DNA of 64,000 nucleotides from Gonatopus flavifemur (lineage: Eukaryota > Arthropoda > Insecta > Hymenoptera > Dryinidae): assembly GCA_018340375.1 (NCBI GenBank), contig JAFFJZ010000089.1, positions 124,001-188,000 of the forward strand, written 5' to 3'. The notes beneath the pieces are model-generated. The model did no database searches, was not told the DNA's origin, and worked only from the letters and a program-made list of their open reading frames with translations. Each line of letters begins with the position of its first letter. Position 1 is the stretch's first letter. This document shows positions 11,552 through 21,320 of the stretch, one piece after another. Both the position numbers and the translations under genes were made by a program.

Positions 11552-12495
11552 CACTGGTCCGCAAAAAAATGAAATTTTTCGCTCCTTTGCAACTGATGAT
11601 CATTTCCTTAAGTAATTTGTTGCGTAGAATCCGAATCCGGAGGCAGAATTGGGCTATCACGTCAGGACTTTGAGATATTCAAGGGTGTATACTCGGAAAA
11701 TGCGTTTTTTTGCTATTTTCAAGGTTATGTACAGGGCGCACAAAATTTTTTTGGTTCTTCATTCTGAATGTATCATTCAGTACTACTCTTACTCTTCAAA
11801 ATCAGCTATTGATCAATCACCCACGATATTTTCTTGCAGAGTTACGACCATCTGAAGTTCTGAAGTATATGCCCAAGATTGTAATATTCCTAGGATCTCC
11901 TAAGGGCGCTGCCAACATGTATAGCAATGAAAATTTCAATTTTCTAATATGATCTTCTCACTCGACTCACGCGACTGGATAAACTTTCAAGCTTGAAAGT
12001 ACTCGTACAAATGTTCAAGGAAAATTTGCCCCTAGAATGATATATTTCTCGAAGGTTTGATATTATCACCCCCTTCAGGAATACATTTTGTTAGTAACAA
12101 ATGTTCCTCAAACATTTGTATTTGAGAGTTTTTCGAGTCACTGAGTGAGGAGATGATATCAGAAAATCGTAATTTTCATCCCCATATATCATGGCAGCTC
12201 ACTTAGGAGATCTTAGGAATATTACCATCTTGGGCATGTATTTCACAACTTCGAATGGTCGTAACTTTGCAAAGAAAAACTCGTAGATGACCGATCAATA
12301 GCTCATTTTGAAGAGTTAAAGTAGTACTAAATGATCCGATTAGAATAAAGGACCAAAAAAATTTTGTGCGCCCTGTACATAACCTCAAAAATAGCAAAGA
12401 AACGAATTTTTCGAGTATATTCCCTTAAATATCTCAAAATACTGACGTGATAGCCCAATTCTGCCTTAGGATTCGGATTTCATTGCCGACCAGTG
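11552..12495. mobile_element. Foldback MITE with TTA duplication (PIF/Harbinger-like)
   Basis: 944 bp. Ends CACTGGTC and GACCAGTG, flanked by TTA (11549-11551 and 12496-12498), the target style of PIF/Harbinger elements. Arms of about 310-380 bp pair (for example GGGCTATCACGTCAG at about 11651 with CTGACGTGATAGCCC at about 12442). No transposase. It split a GAT-TAT (Asp-Tyr) codon pair of the piggyBac gene, and removing it with one TTA restores the reading. Superfamily is inferred from the target site. Confidence 0.8.
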
Positions 12496-12805
12496 TTATT
12501 GGTCTACGGATGCTTTGGTATATACTCCAATTTTTCGAGAAACAATGCGTCGTGATAGATATTTGCAAATTCTGTGACATTTACCTATTCAAGATAATGA
12601 AGATGATTCAGAATTTGTCAACCGTTCCTTACGGAAAATCAAACCAGTAATAGATCACCTACAAACCAAATTTCCGGGAGTTCTCATTCCAGGCAGAAAC
12701 CTGTACATAGACGGAAGTCTGTTGTTATGGAAAGGTAGGCTTCGATTCAAACAATATATTCCTCTCAAAAGAAATCGTTTAGGCATCAAGTTGTTTGAGT
12801 TGATA

Positions 12806-13207
12806 CCCAGACAGCACCTAAAATTCTCGGAACATTTCAGAAACTTGTTTCTGGTTTCCTAGATTTGATTCTGAAAACATCATATCCTGGATGTTTTGAA
12901 AACGTTCTTTTTTCAATGCATCCTGTTAGATTTTGAAAACATTATTTCCATGTTCTTGAAATACTCTTAGAACATTCCAATGATTGAGAGAAATAAGGTA
13001 AACATTTATGCGACGTTTTTAAATCATGTTCGGTAAAATGTTTCCATAACCTCCCTCGACAACGTAAATAAAACTTCCTAGGACATTTTCACGTTTCCAA
13101 AACATACATCTAACGTTTTTAAAATATCCTGGGACGTTTTTTGCATGTTTCGTATATTACCAACCATGTGTTGTGAATGTTCTCAAAACGTTTCAGTGCT
13201 GTCTGGG
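12806..13207. mobile_element. MITE, 402 bp, TA target duplication
   Basis: Ends CCCAGACAGCAC and GTGCTGTCTGGG form a perfect 12-bp inverted repeat, flanked by TA (12804-12805, 13208-13209). The interior is rich in AACGTTT/GGACGTTTT-like words. No coding sequence. It interrupts the piggyBac gene just after GIKLFEL. Confidence 0.85.
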
Positions 13208-14039
13208 TAGACTGCGATACCAGATTCATTCCAGGCTTCATTGTCTACACTGGAGCAAATACTGAATATCAACAGTTCGGATGAGGTGTTACCGGTGATA
13301 TTGTCGCTCACTTCTTCCAACCTTATTTTTATAAGGGTCATGTTGTATACACAGACAATTAGTATACATCCCCTACTTTGGCTGAATTCTGACATGATCG
13401 TGATACGGGAATTTGTGGTACGGTCAAAGCGAATAGAAAGGAGGTACAAATCGCTCACAATTATGTTTGGATGGCGATGAAGTGGGAAGACAAACGTAGT
13501 GTTCGCATGCTTACAAGTGTACACGAACCAGGATTCTGTGCGACCAGAAAAAAAATTATAAAACCAAAGAAGACATTATGAAGCCAACGTGTATTCATGA
13601 ATACAATAAAAATATGGGTGGCGTTGACAATATAGATAGACAACTATCGATAACCTAAACAGTACGAAAAACAATGAAGTGGTATCGGAAGCTCTTTTTT
13701 CACCTTATCGATTTATGCCTGTGTAATGCTCATGCTTTGTATAAAAGTACACACCAAGAGTATACATCGGTCCCTTCATTTCGTTTACAAATAGCTGGAG
13801 CATTATTGAAACTGAAGTCTACTGAAAGCATTCCTCGTAGCGAACTCTCTCCCACTTGACTAATTGGTCGCCACTTCCCGCAATCTACTACGAAACGAAG
13901 GTGCGAATTGTGCACTCTGCGTAAAACGACGGCGCGAACAAATTCTATATGCCTCATTTGCAATATCTCTCTATGCATCATGCCATGCTCCAAAGAGTAT
14001 CACACTCGAGTGATCTCACCGTGAGTTCAATTAATCCAA

Positions 14040-14290
14040 AACAACGTGAGAGGAAAGGGAACTGACAAAAAGCAAGCACGCCGACGTGAGAGGCTCGGGG
14101 GCTCACGGAAATCAAGCACCCTGATGTAAGAGGCAATGGGCCTCATGAAAATCAAGCAGCCAGACGTGAGAGGCGAGGGGACTCATGGAAACAAGCACCC
14201 CGACGTGAAAAGCAAGGGGACTCACGGAAATCAAGCACCTCGATGTGAGAGGCACGGGGACTCACGAAAATCGAGCACCCCACGTGGATC
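14040..14290. repeat. About 42 bp minisatellite, six units
   Basis: Units of the form ACGTGAGAGGCNNGGGGACTC followed by ACGGAAATCAAGCACC, with spacing of 40-44 bp. One related unit lies in each arm of the foldback at 3576-4509 (about 3930-3970 and 4117-4150). The open frames seen here simply read the repeat. Confidence 0.8.
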
Positions 14291-14769
14291 AAATTGTCGC
14301 CGCGTCCATGTCGCTGGTTCTGGGTCATACTGAGAGCGGAAGATCATGTAGTAGCTCCAGTTACCTGAGAAACTGTATCTCAAGCTCAAATATATTATCA
14401 GAATTTTCACACCAAAAAAAAGTAGTACGGAAATAAGACATAGAATCCAAATCAATCGGAAAAAATATATCATCTTTTTCTTCCTCAATTGAGAATATGC
14501 TTCTACACCTGAGAAGATTCTGGACAAATAAGAATTCTTCCACGACTCAGACTAATCTTCTCAGGTGGAAGATAATACACCCGATACTATATATCAGAGG
14601 AGGATTCGCAGCAGGATGATGGGGATATAATGTGTTCTTTCTGTGGTTTGGCCGTCAAGGAAGTTGGAAATGTCTCAGGCCGGAATCAGGAAAACAATAT
14701 TGGACCTTGAAACGTTTGTATCCAAGATCAATGAGTCTTCTAGAATTTTTCCCACAAGTGTCTTTCGTA

Positions 14770-15600
14770 CTCAGCACAACGAAAAAAATTTGCGTACACA
14801 GTTTAAGCTAACAACACGGAAAAAATAGAATTGGACCTTGGAATGACCTTGTCAAGGTCAAGGACGCGTTCAGGATTCTTCACACTATCTTTGCCGTGCT
14901 GAGGACACCAAAAAACGTAGGGATGCACAGTGTGAGCTCGAAATACGGAAAAAAAGAAATTGGACCTTGAAATGACCTTTTTCAAGATCAAGAGCGCATC
15001 CAGGATTTTTTTAACTATTTTTTTCCGTACTGAACACATCAAAAAACGTAGGCGTACACAGCCTGAACTTAAAATACGAAAGAAAAAAGGAATTGGACCT
15101 TGAAATGACCTTTTTCAAGGTCAAGGACGCATCCCGAAATTTTCCCAGTATTTTTCCCGTACTTAGCTCACCAGAAAACGCAGGGAACACAGTTTGAGCC
15201 CAAGATACGGGAAAGAAGAAACTGGACCTTGAAATGACCCTGAAATGACCTTTTTCAAGGTCAAGGACGAATCCAGGATTTTTTTCATTATTTTTTTGTA
15301 CTCAGCACACCAAAAAAACGTAGGCGTACACAGTTTGGGCTCAAAATACGGGGAAAAAGAAATGGGACCTTGGAATGACTTTGAAATGACCTTCTTCAAG
15401 GTCAGGGTCGCATTCAGGATCTTTTTCACCATTTTTTTCGTACCCAGCTCATCAAGAAACGTAGGCACACACAGTTACATCTCAAAATACGGGAAAAAAG
15501 AAATTGGACCTTGAAATGACCGTGGAATGACCTTTTTCGAGGTCAAGGATGCAGCCAGGATTTCCTCTACCATTTTTTTCGTTCTCAGCGCGAAAAATCA
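14770..15600. repeat. Right-arm tandem array, about 138 bp x 6
   Basis: Units spaced 132-142 bp, each with AAATTGGACCTTGAAATGAC, TTTTTCAAGGTCAAGGACGC and CACCAAAAAACGTAGG. Inverted relative to the three-unit array at 8810-9205 and doubled in number. Confidence 0.85.
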
Positions 15601-15875
15601 CCATCAAAAACACCCAAAAACCATCGCATAGTTTCCCTTTGCTCTCACGTTTCCCTCCCGGACGAGACTGGTCCCAAAAGGGATCACCTGTTCGGTCAGA
15701 GGTTAGTCGTGAGTGATACAATATTCGATTCATATATAAAATACACGAATCAGGACAGGTCCTCTAAAGGTTCGATGACTTTCATTTGTTTTCTTAAGAT
15801 CCTTGGTCGATTGCACGATTTGCAGTAGTGTTAGAAATTATTACAGTTGGCAAAAAGGTCAACTTCATATACATA

Positions 15876-17905
15876 CAGGGTGGGGCATTTAAAGTGTCGC
15901 GGGCGTTTTTTCCAAAAATAAAATGAGATACGAGAAAATTTTTCGGACAAAAATTGTAGGGTATCGAGGGGGACATCCGATGGTGGCCTTGGCTTTGACC
16001 TCAAATCTCATCTTCAAGGGCATTCTGAGGTCAACTCTTGTTTTTTAAATAGCATCTCATATTTTTTACTGCAGATTTGGATTCTAGGTCAAAAACCAAG
16101 AAACTTTTGTCTGAACCATTTTCCTGAAATCCGCAAAGATGGCGCTCTAATCGATATTGTTCCATACTGAATCTGACATTAGAATAACTCGAAAACGAAG
16201 GGTCTTGGAGGAAAATGTTTCGGACAAAAGTTGTGTGATTCCAAGGGGGACCCCTCGAACTGAAACGAAGGTGATGGGGTATAACAGACAAAACACAACA
16301 CATTTCAATCGTCTACATCACTTGGATAATTTTAATGCAGTAGATGCTCAAAATGATAGCCTTCGACTTCAATACACATTTCAAAACGTTTTACAAAAGA
16401 TTGCTGAACTCGTGCTAAAATATCTTCATTGATGCTCGCGCATCCATTGATCATTCGTTGACGCATATTCTCAGGTGTAGTCGGTGCTTGTTGATAAACT
16501 GTATCTTTCATGTATCCTCATAAAAAAAAATCTGGAGAAGTAAGATCCGGAGAACGGGCAGGCCAATGAACTGGTCCACGACGTCCTATCCATCGTCCAG
16601 AATAATCTCTGTCCAATATTTCTCGAGCTGTGACTGCATAATGGGATGGACAACCATCGTGTTGATACCACATATTCAATCGTTCCTGAATAGGTATGTC
16701 TTCGAGTGATGTTGGAAGTACTTGATCTAAGGAATGTCTGTACTTCTCTCCATCTAGCGTATCTGCAATGAAGTACGGTCCAATTACTCGAGATCGAAAA
16801 ATACCACACCAAACATTCACAGCCCATTGTCTTTGATGCTTCACTTGACGTAACCATCTTGGATTTTCTGTCGCCCAGTAATGCATATTATGTCGATTTA
16901 CTTGACCATGATTGATGAACGTCGACTCATCAGAAAATAATATGTTGATGAAGTTGTTATTGTGCATTTGAGCTAGACCCCATCGACAAAACTGTACACG
17001 ATTTTCGAAATCATCACCGTGAAGGTCTTGATGCAAACAAATGTGATACGGATGGAATTTGTGACGTTTCAGTATCCGAAGAACACTTCTTCGAGAAATC
17101 CCCGAATGGAGTTCAATTTCACAAGAGCTCACGTGTGGATTATTGGCTACTGCAGCTAGTACATTGACTTCCGCATTTTCTCCGCTAACAGTTCTCATTC
17201 GATGTCGTTTTTCCCTTGTAACACTTCCCGTTTCTGAGAATAATTTTGAAATGCGTTGGAAATACCTAATGGATGGCGTTGTTCAACAGGAAATCGTTCT
17301 GCATACAAGTCATATGCTTGTCTGGGGTTCTTATGTACTTCACCGTAAATGTAGATCATATCGATCTTTTCAGAAACCGTGTATCGGATATCCATGATTT
17401 TCAATTTGTCATCAACCAAGTAATAATCAAATGTAACTGACAAACTGACTTTCAAAATCGTGAATTTTCACTGAACCCCGTCGTTTGTTTACATCGCGTG
17501 AGCTCTGAATGGTGGTAATGTAGACGATTGAAATGTGTTGTGTATTGACAACTTTTGTACGAAACATTCTTTTGCAAGACCCTTCGTTTCCGAGTTATTC
17601 GAATGTCAGATTCAAAATGGAACAATATCGATTAGAGCGCCATTTTTGCGGATTTCAGGAAAATGGTTCAGACAAAAGTTTCTTGGTTTTTGACTTAGAA
17701 TCCAAATCTGCAGTCAAAAATATGAGATGCCATTTAAAAAACAAGAGTTGATCTCAGAATGCCCTTGAAGATGAGATTTGAGGTCAAAGCCAAGGCCACC
17801 ATCGGATGTCCCCCTCGGTACCCTACAACTTTTGTCCGAAAAATTTTCTCGTATGTCACTTTATTTTTGGAAAAAACGCCCGCGACACTTTAAATGCCCA
17901 CCCTG
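15876..17905 (-). mobile_element. Tc1/mariner-superfamily element with about 400 bp TIRs, copy 1 (2030 bp)
   Basis: Begins CAGGGTGGGGCATTTAAAGT and ends ACTTTAAATGCCCACCCTG, flanked by TA (15874-15875, 17906-17907). Inverted repeats run about 15876-16322 and 17519-17905; the left repeat has about 60 extra bases near its inner end. A second, oppositely oriented copy of 2031 bp lies at 60465-62495. The minus-strand gene inside is described separately. Confidence 0.92.
16332..17395 (-). pseudogene. Tc1/mariner-type transposase, copy 1 (one frameshift, one stop)
   Basis: Transposase of the IS630-Tc1-mariner superfamily. Start chosen at MDIRYTVSEKIDMIYIYGEV (17395). A one-base deletion near 17284 shifts the frame after AERFP; the frame then reads MRTVSGENAEVN, HSGISRRSVLRILKRHKFHP (helix-turn-helix region), NILFSDESTFINHGQ (first Asp), RLNMWYQHDGCPSHY (second Asp) and ARSPDLTSPDFFL (third Asp). 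I count 41 residues between the second and third Asp. The next codon, TGG in copy 2, is TGA here (16518-16520); coding similarity continues to TAA at 16332-16334. Without lesions it would be about 354 aa. Confidence 0.88.
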
Positions 17906-18905
17906 TATATAAAATAATTTCATTCCCTGAAAAAAAAGAAGACAATGAGGAAGAAAGGGTTTGACATACGTTTGCCTGAGTGATAGCAGGGGTGAGCATA
18001 TTTTTACATTTTACGGCATGGCTCTGTTCGATACTATCTAGTATTGTCTCGACAGGAATCTCTTTTATCTCGAATTATTTTAGTTACTCATTGTGTACGA
18101 AAAGGATTTGTATTGGAATATAATTGGTGCCCTAAAATGTCTTTTTCTGTGGGCATTCTTTGTTCGGACCCTAATCCTCATGTTCCGTTATGTACGTTCA
18201 ATTTCTCGTACGGTACACGTGAGCGCGTATACGTCATCCTCGGTGCGCTTCGGGATACATCAGCGATGCTCGGTATGCATGTTGTATTTACGCGCACCGC
18301 GAGGAGGAAAGAATAGACAACGTGGAAGAAGGCAACTCTCAGAAATTTACGTTCACGTTCCAAGTGAAAGTATGGTATCATTTCCAGTTCTATAATACGT
18401 CCATGCAAGGAATGTGCATTCGAATAGGGAAATGCTATAAGCTGTATGGTCATGTTGATGTCTCTTCATAGATAAGCATAATTCCCGCATATATAACCCT
18501 GCTCTCTCTCATGTCCTAAGGGCCAATAAACTGGAAGCAGTTAATTTGCGCTCTTCTACGTGACAAACGTGAATCTCCCCCCACCCCTCCTGTTTTGTCA
18601 ATCGTAACTGTTTTTTCTTCTCAACCCTAAGATCACTGGCATGGTCCTCGTTCTCTGCAGAAGTTACCAGATCCCGGATCGCCCCCCCCCCCCTCGGTTT
18701 TCTCAAACTTGTATGAATCGAATCAAAATTGATAAGTACCTAGCTGTATTCAACAGCGAGTACTTCGTATTTCAGCCTGAGCAGAAGTTCATTTACAACT
18801 TCACAAATGGAAAAAGTAACCAATAATAATCAGGATACATTTTCGCTTAGATATTTAAATCAATTCCATTCCGGAAGTTCGACATTCACAGAGGGATATA
18901 AATTA
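17906..18905. other. No gene recognised; possible LTR-like relic
   Basis: About 1 kb with a CpG-richer patch (18180-18310), an ATATATAA word near 18490, an AATAAA signal near 18526 and a 13-C run at about 18681-18693. The order TATA-like then polyadenylation signal is LTR-like, but I found neither ends nor a target duplication. Short open frames have no recognisable motif. Confidence 0.3.
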
Positions 18906-20090
18906 CCAGGTGTACCGGTATGGAGTGAGCGTTGAGATACAGACGTGTCGATAGGAAACATGAACATGAACAAGCCTCGATTTTTTTTCTGTTTCGTTAG
19001 TATGACATCTGTGAAACATATTTGATAAACATCAAATCATTGAACAAACAGCATCATATTCTTCCATCGTGTGAAAAATGTCGAATTTCGTACCAGAAAG
19101 TGATGATTTGCGGAAAGCATCAATCTTTTGTTTCCATTGGAAGAAGAGTACTGCGGAGTCGCATCGAACGCTTGTCAAGGCATATGCCAATCATGCTCTA
19201 TCAGAAGCAACATGCAAAAGCTGATTTCAACGGTTCAGAGGTAATGATTTTGATGTGAGGAATGAAGAACGTTGGAGATCACCAAAAAAGTTTGAAAACG
19301 CCGAACTGCAAGCAATATTGGATGAAGGTGATACTTTGAGTCAAAAGCGAATGGCAGCGATGTTAAATGTTGCACAACAAACAATTTCTGACCGTTTGAA
19401 AGCTATGGAAAAGGTCCAAAAGTGTGGAAAATGGGTGCCACGTGAATTAAATGAAAGACAGATGGAAAACCGAAGGACCACTTGTGACATTTTGCTTCCA
19501 AGACACGAAAAAAAATCAGTCTTGCATTGAATCGTTACTGGCAAAGAGGAATGAATTCATTCTAAGAATCCTAAACGGGGAAAATCATGGGTTAATCTGG
19601 AACAACCATCAACATAGACTGCAAAACCAGATCGATTCGGCAAGAAGGCAATGCTCTGTGTTTGGTAGGACCAAAAAGGTGTGGTGTATCATGAGTTTCT
19701 AAAACCTGGTGAAACTGTCAATAGTAATCGTTACAGACAGCAAATGTTCAATTTGAACCATTCATTGATCGGAAAACGACCAGAATGGGCCAGAAGACAC
19801 GGCAAAGTAATTTTATTACACGACAATGCACCTGCACGCAAAGCCAAACCGGTTCATGATCCAATCAAAGCACTTGGCTGGGAGCTGCTATCCCACCCGC
19901 CGTATTCATCAGACTTCGCCCCTTCCGACTACCATTTGTTTTCCTCGATGGAACATGCATTGGCTGAGCAGCCCTTCGGTTCCTACGAAGAAGTCTAAAA
20001 TTGGGTGTCTGGTTGGTTTGCTTCAAAAGACGAACATTTCTATTGGTGTAGTATCCCTGAATTGCCAGCGAGGCTCAATCGCAATCCATC
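18906..20090 (+). mobile_element. Mos1-like (mauritiana-type) mariner, 3' truncated
   Basis: Left end CCAGGTGTACCGGTATGGAG at 18906 follows a TA and resembles the terminal repeat of Mos1. The transposase relic follows. No matching right end is seen; similarity fades after about 20090, so the 3' end is lost. Confidence 0.75.
19078..20090 (+). pseudogene. mariner transposase with several stops
   Basis: One reading frame from ATG 19078 with no frameshift down to about 20000, but with TGA at 19222 (a Trp in the family), further stops near 19528, 19543 and in the following 150 bases, and TAA near 19996. Motifs in order: MSNFVPESDDLRKASIFCFH, NDFDVRNEERWRSPKKFEN, GKWVPRELNERQMENRRTTC, IVTGKEE (first catalytic Asp position now Lys), VILLHDNAPARKA (second Asp), SSDFAPSDYHLF (third Asp), ASKDEHFYW. 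The C-terminus diverges after ELPAR. Sequence style matches the Mos1 group. Inactive by the lost Asp and the stops. Confidence 0.88.
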
Positions 20091-20545
20091 TCATCATTCA
20101 CAATTTTGCACAGAAAACAACAAAATGTGGATCCAACATTGGTACGACGGGCCCAACACGCATGGGCAGTAATAATCGTGGACCTTCTGATTCAATTGAA
20201 GGGAGTCTGAATTGTTTGCTGGGTCCAATTGGGACGAGATCCATTTGGTATAAATTCCGATTCATAGGAATCATATTTACTGACGTTTTTTTTGTAGATT
20301 TATATTATTTCCCAGTTCAATTCATTTCCCATTTCTTAAGGAGGAAAATTCAGTCCGTCCAAACACAAAATGAAACATGCCAGAAGCATGATCTCTCCTA
20401 TTTTCTCTGCAGATCGATTCATAGAATTTAATTCCTTTGTCACGATGTATCCGAAGAATCAGATGTTCGATTCCCGAACATCAATGTTTACCTCTAGATC
20501 AGCCATCTCTGATTACACTAGTTGACAAAATAAAAAGAATAAAAG
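20091..20545. other. No gene recognised
   Basis: Spacer between the truncated mariner and the inverted-repeat unit. A short hairpin GATGTTCG...CGAACATC at 20462-20483 resembles a tRNA T-arm by chance, without the rest of a tRNA. Confidence 0.4.
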
Positions 20546-21045
20546 TTTTCGAGATATGAATTTTTGAAGTTGAAAAAAGTTTTTCCCTATCGAAGTTTCA
20601 CTATTAAATTTCAAGTCAGAAGCGATCAATCTAATCATGGCAGGTGTCGAAATGGACCCAATCGAACTGCCAACAAATATCAATGTCACTATTGTTGATT
20701 ACTCAAGTAGTTTGAGTGCAATGAATAGAAATATTTGGGAAAAATACTGTCTTTCAACAAAAATGAAGGTAGAAAAGTTACATTTTTGCCAAGGAAAAAT
20801 AGAAAACGTGGAAATATACTCCGTATCAAATTTTTCACGTGAATTGCTTTCTTCTACGAAGAGAATGATATATTTGTGAAAGGAAGCCTATGAAAAATTA
20901 CAGAAGTTATGATCATTTATGTACAAGTGCCAAGATCAAACGTTTTTTTAATTCTCAAAGATTCACCTTATTCATACTTGAGCCTATACTTGAGTGTAAT
21001 TGATTTGATTTATTTTTGTTGCAATATGTTGATACAAGATGGTGT
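20546..21045. repeat. Left inverted repeat of the 20546-26397 unit
   Basis: Starts AAGTTTTCGAGATATGAATT and pairs with the reverse complement ending at 26397, about 85-90 percent by eye. It includes TTTGTGAAAGGAAGCCTATG and TACAGAAGTTATGATCATT, each matched on the right side. Confidence 0.85.
20637..20879 (+). CDS. Small ORF in the left inverted repeat (80 aa), unknown
   Basis: Reads MAGVEMDPIELPTNINVTIV to RMIYL. The mirror copy at 26053-26298 keeps an open frame of 81 residues, with about a dozen substitutions and no frameshift. No recognised domain, signal peptide or membrane segment. It may be a real small gene of the element or only a frame kept open because the repeats are young; I favour the second slightly. 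Confidence 0.25.
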   Translation: MAGVEMDPIELPTNINVTIVDYSSSLSAMNRNIWEKYCLSTKMKVEKLHFCQGKIENVEIYSVSNFSRELLSSTKRMIYL

Positions 21046-21320
21046 ATTACAAACACGGTCGTATATGCCCTGGAAACTCTTGTAATTTTCGATGGTGGGG
21101 CCAAAGAGAATCAGATAGAGTGGAAACGGTCATAGGAGAACAGTACAACTTTCCGTGGCGGGTTTCAGTGCCTCTTCGCATCTCAGTGGCTAAGTATTTT
21201 GAAGAGATACACATGATGAATAGGAGTAGTTCGCCACTGAGACTTTAGATGACCTACTTAGTCCAATACACAGCGCTCCCACTCTATCTGATCCTTTTTG
21301 GTGGGGGTGACTCGCTTATA

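Larger units (their letters stand above)
11110..14024 (+). pseudogene. piggyBac-type transposase, interrupted by two elements
   Basis: DDD transposase of the piggyBac superfamily. The N-terminal acidic region is followed by the DDE_Tnp_1_7-type start (DAHFHPSIKGFEG, TPKDFFNYFCESFLVEKI, TKTNRYHAQ). After a 944-bp insertion (11552-12495) it continues KDYWSTDALVYTPIFRETMR, EDDSEFVNRSLRKIKPVIDH and YIDGSLLLWKGRLRFKQYIP, which holds the first catalytic Asp. A second insertion (12806-13207) follows. Then GFIVYTGANTEYQQ, VVYTDN*YTS (second Asp; the Trp codon is now TAG), NMGGVDNIDRQLS (third Asp) and a cysteine-rich tail CELC...CLIC...C to TGA at 14022-14024. Several further stops (after FEKV, QIL, QQFG) and frameshifts. 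All three catalytic Asp positions remain visible. Confidence 0.82.
8737..15700. mobile_element. Giant palindromic composite element around a piggyBac transposase
   Basis: The two ends carry GACTGGTCCCAAAAGGGA (8737-8760, and about 15666-15690). From there inward the two sides are inverted copies. Each has a tandem array of about 135 bp units (three left, six right), then a shared stretch with ATTCTCAATTG and CAACTTCTTC-type words, then a copy of the piggyBac C-terminal coding end (left about 9770-10035 reversed, right about 13743-14024 forward). The core 10040-13740 is single copy and carries a minisatellite and the rest of the transposase. No TTAA duplication is visible at the outer ends, so whether this is one transposon with long complex TIRs or two fused copies is open. 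Confidence 0.65.

Noticed and set aside
8810..15600. Direct repeat arrays considered as a CRISPR array
   Set aside because: Units of about 135 bp without unique spacers, in a eukaryotic transposon context; no cas genes.
17533..17751. Conserved open frame in the TIRs of the 2.03 kb elements (MEQYRLERHFCGFQENGSDK and repeats at 16031-16303, 60620-60838, 62068-62340)
   Set aside because: It occurs in all four TIR copies because they are the same DNA; no start context or known domain, and it lies outside the transposase gene.
18044..18453. Open frames in the CpG-rich patch after the first Tc1-type element
   Set aside because: Short, overlapping on both strands, with no motif; best read as noncoding, perhaps an LTR relic.
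20455..20485. tRNA-like T-arm (TGTTCGATTCCCGAACA)
   Set aside because: No acceptor stem, D-arm or anticodon arm in proper spacing.
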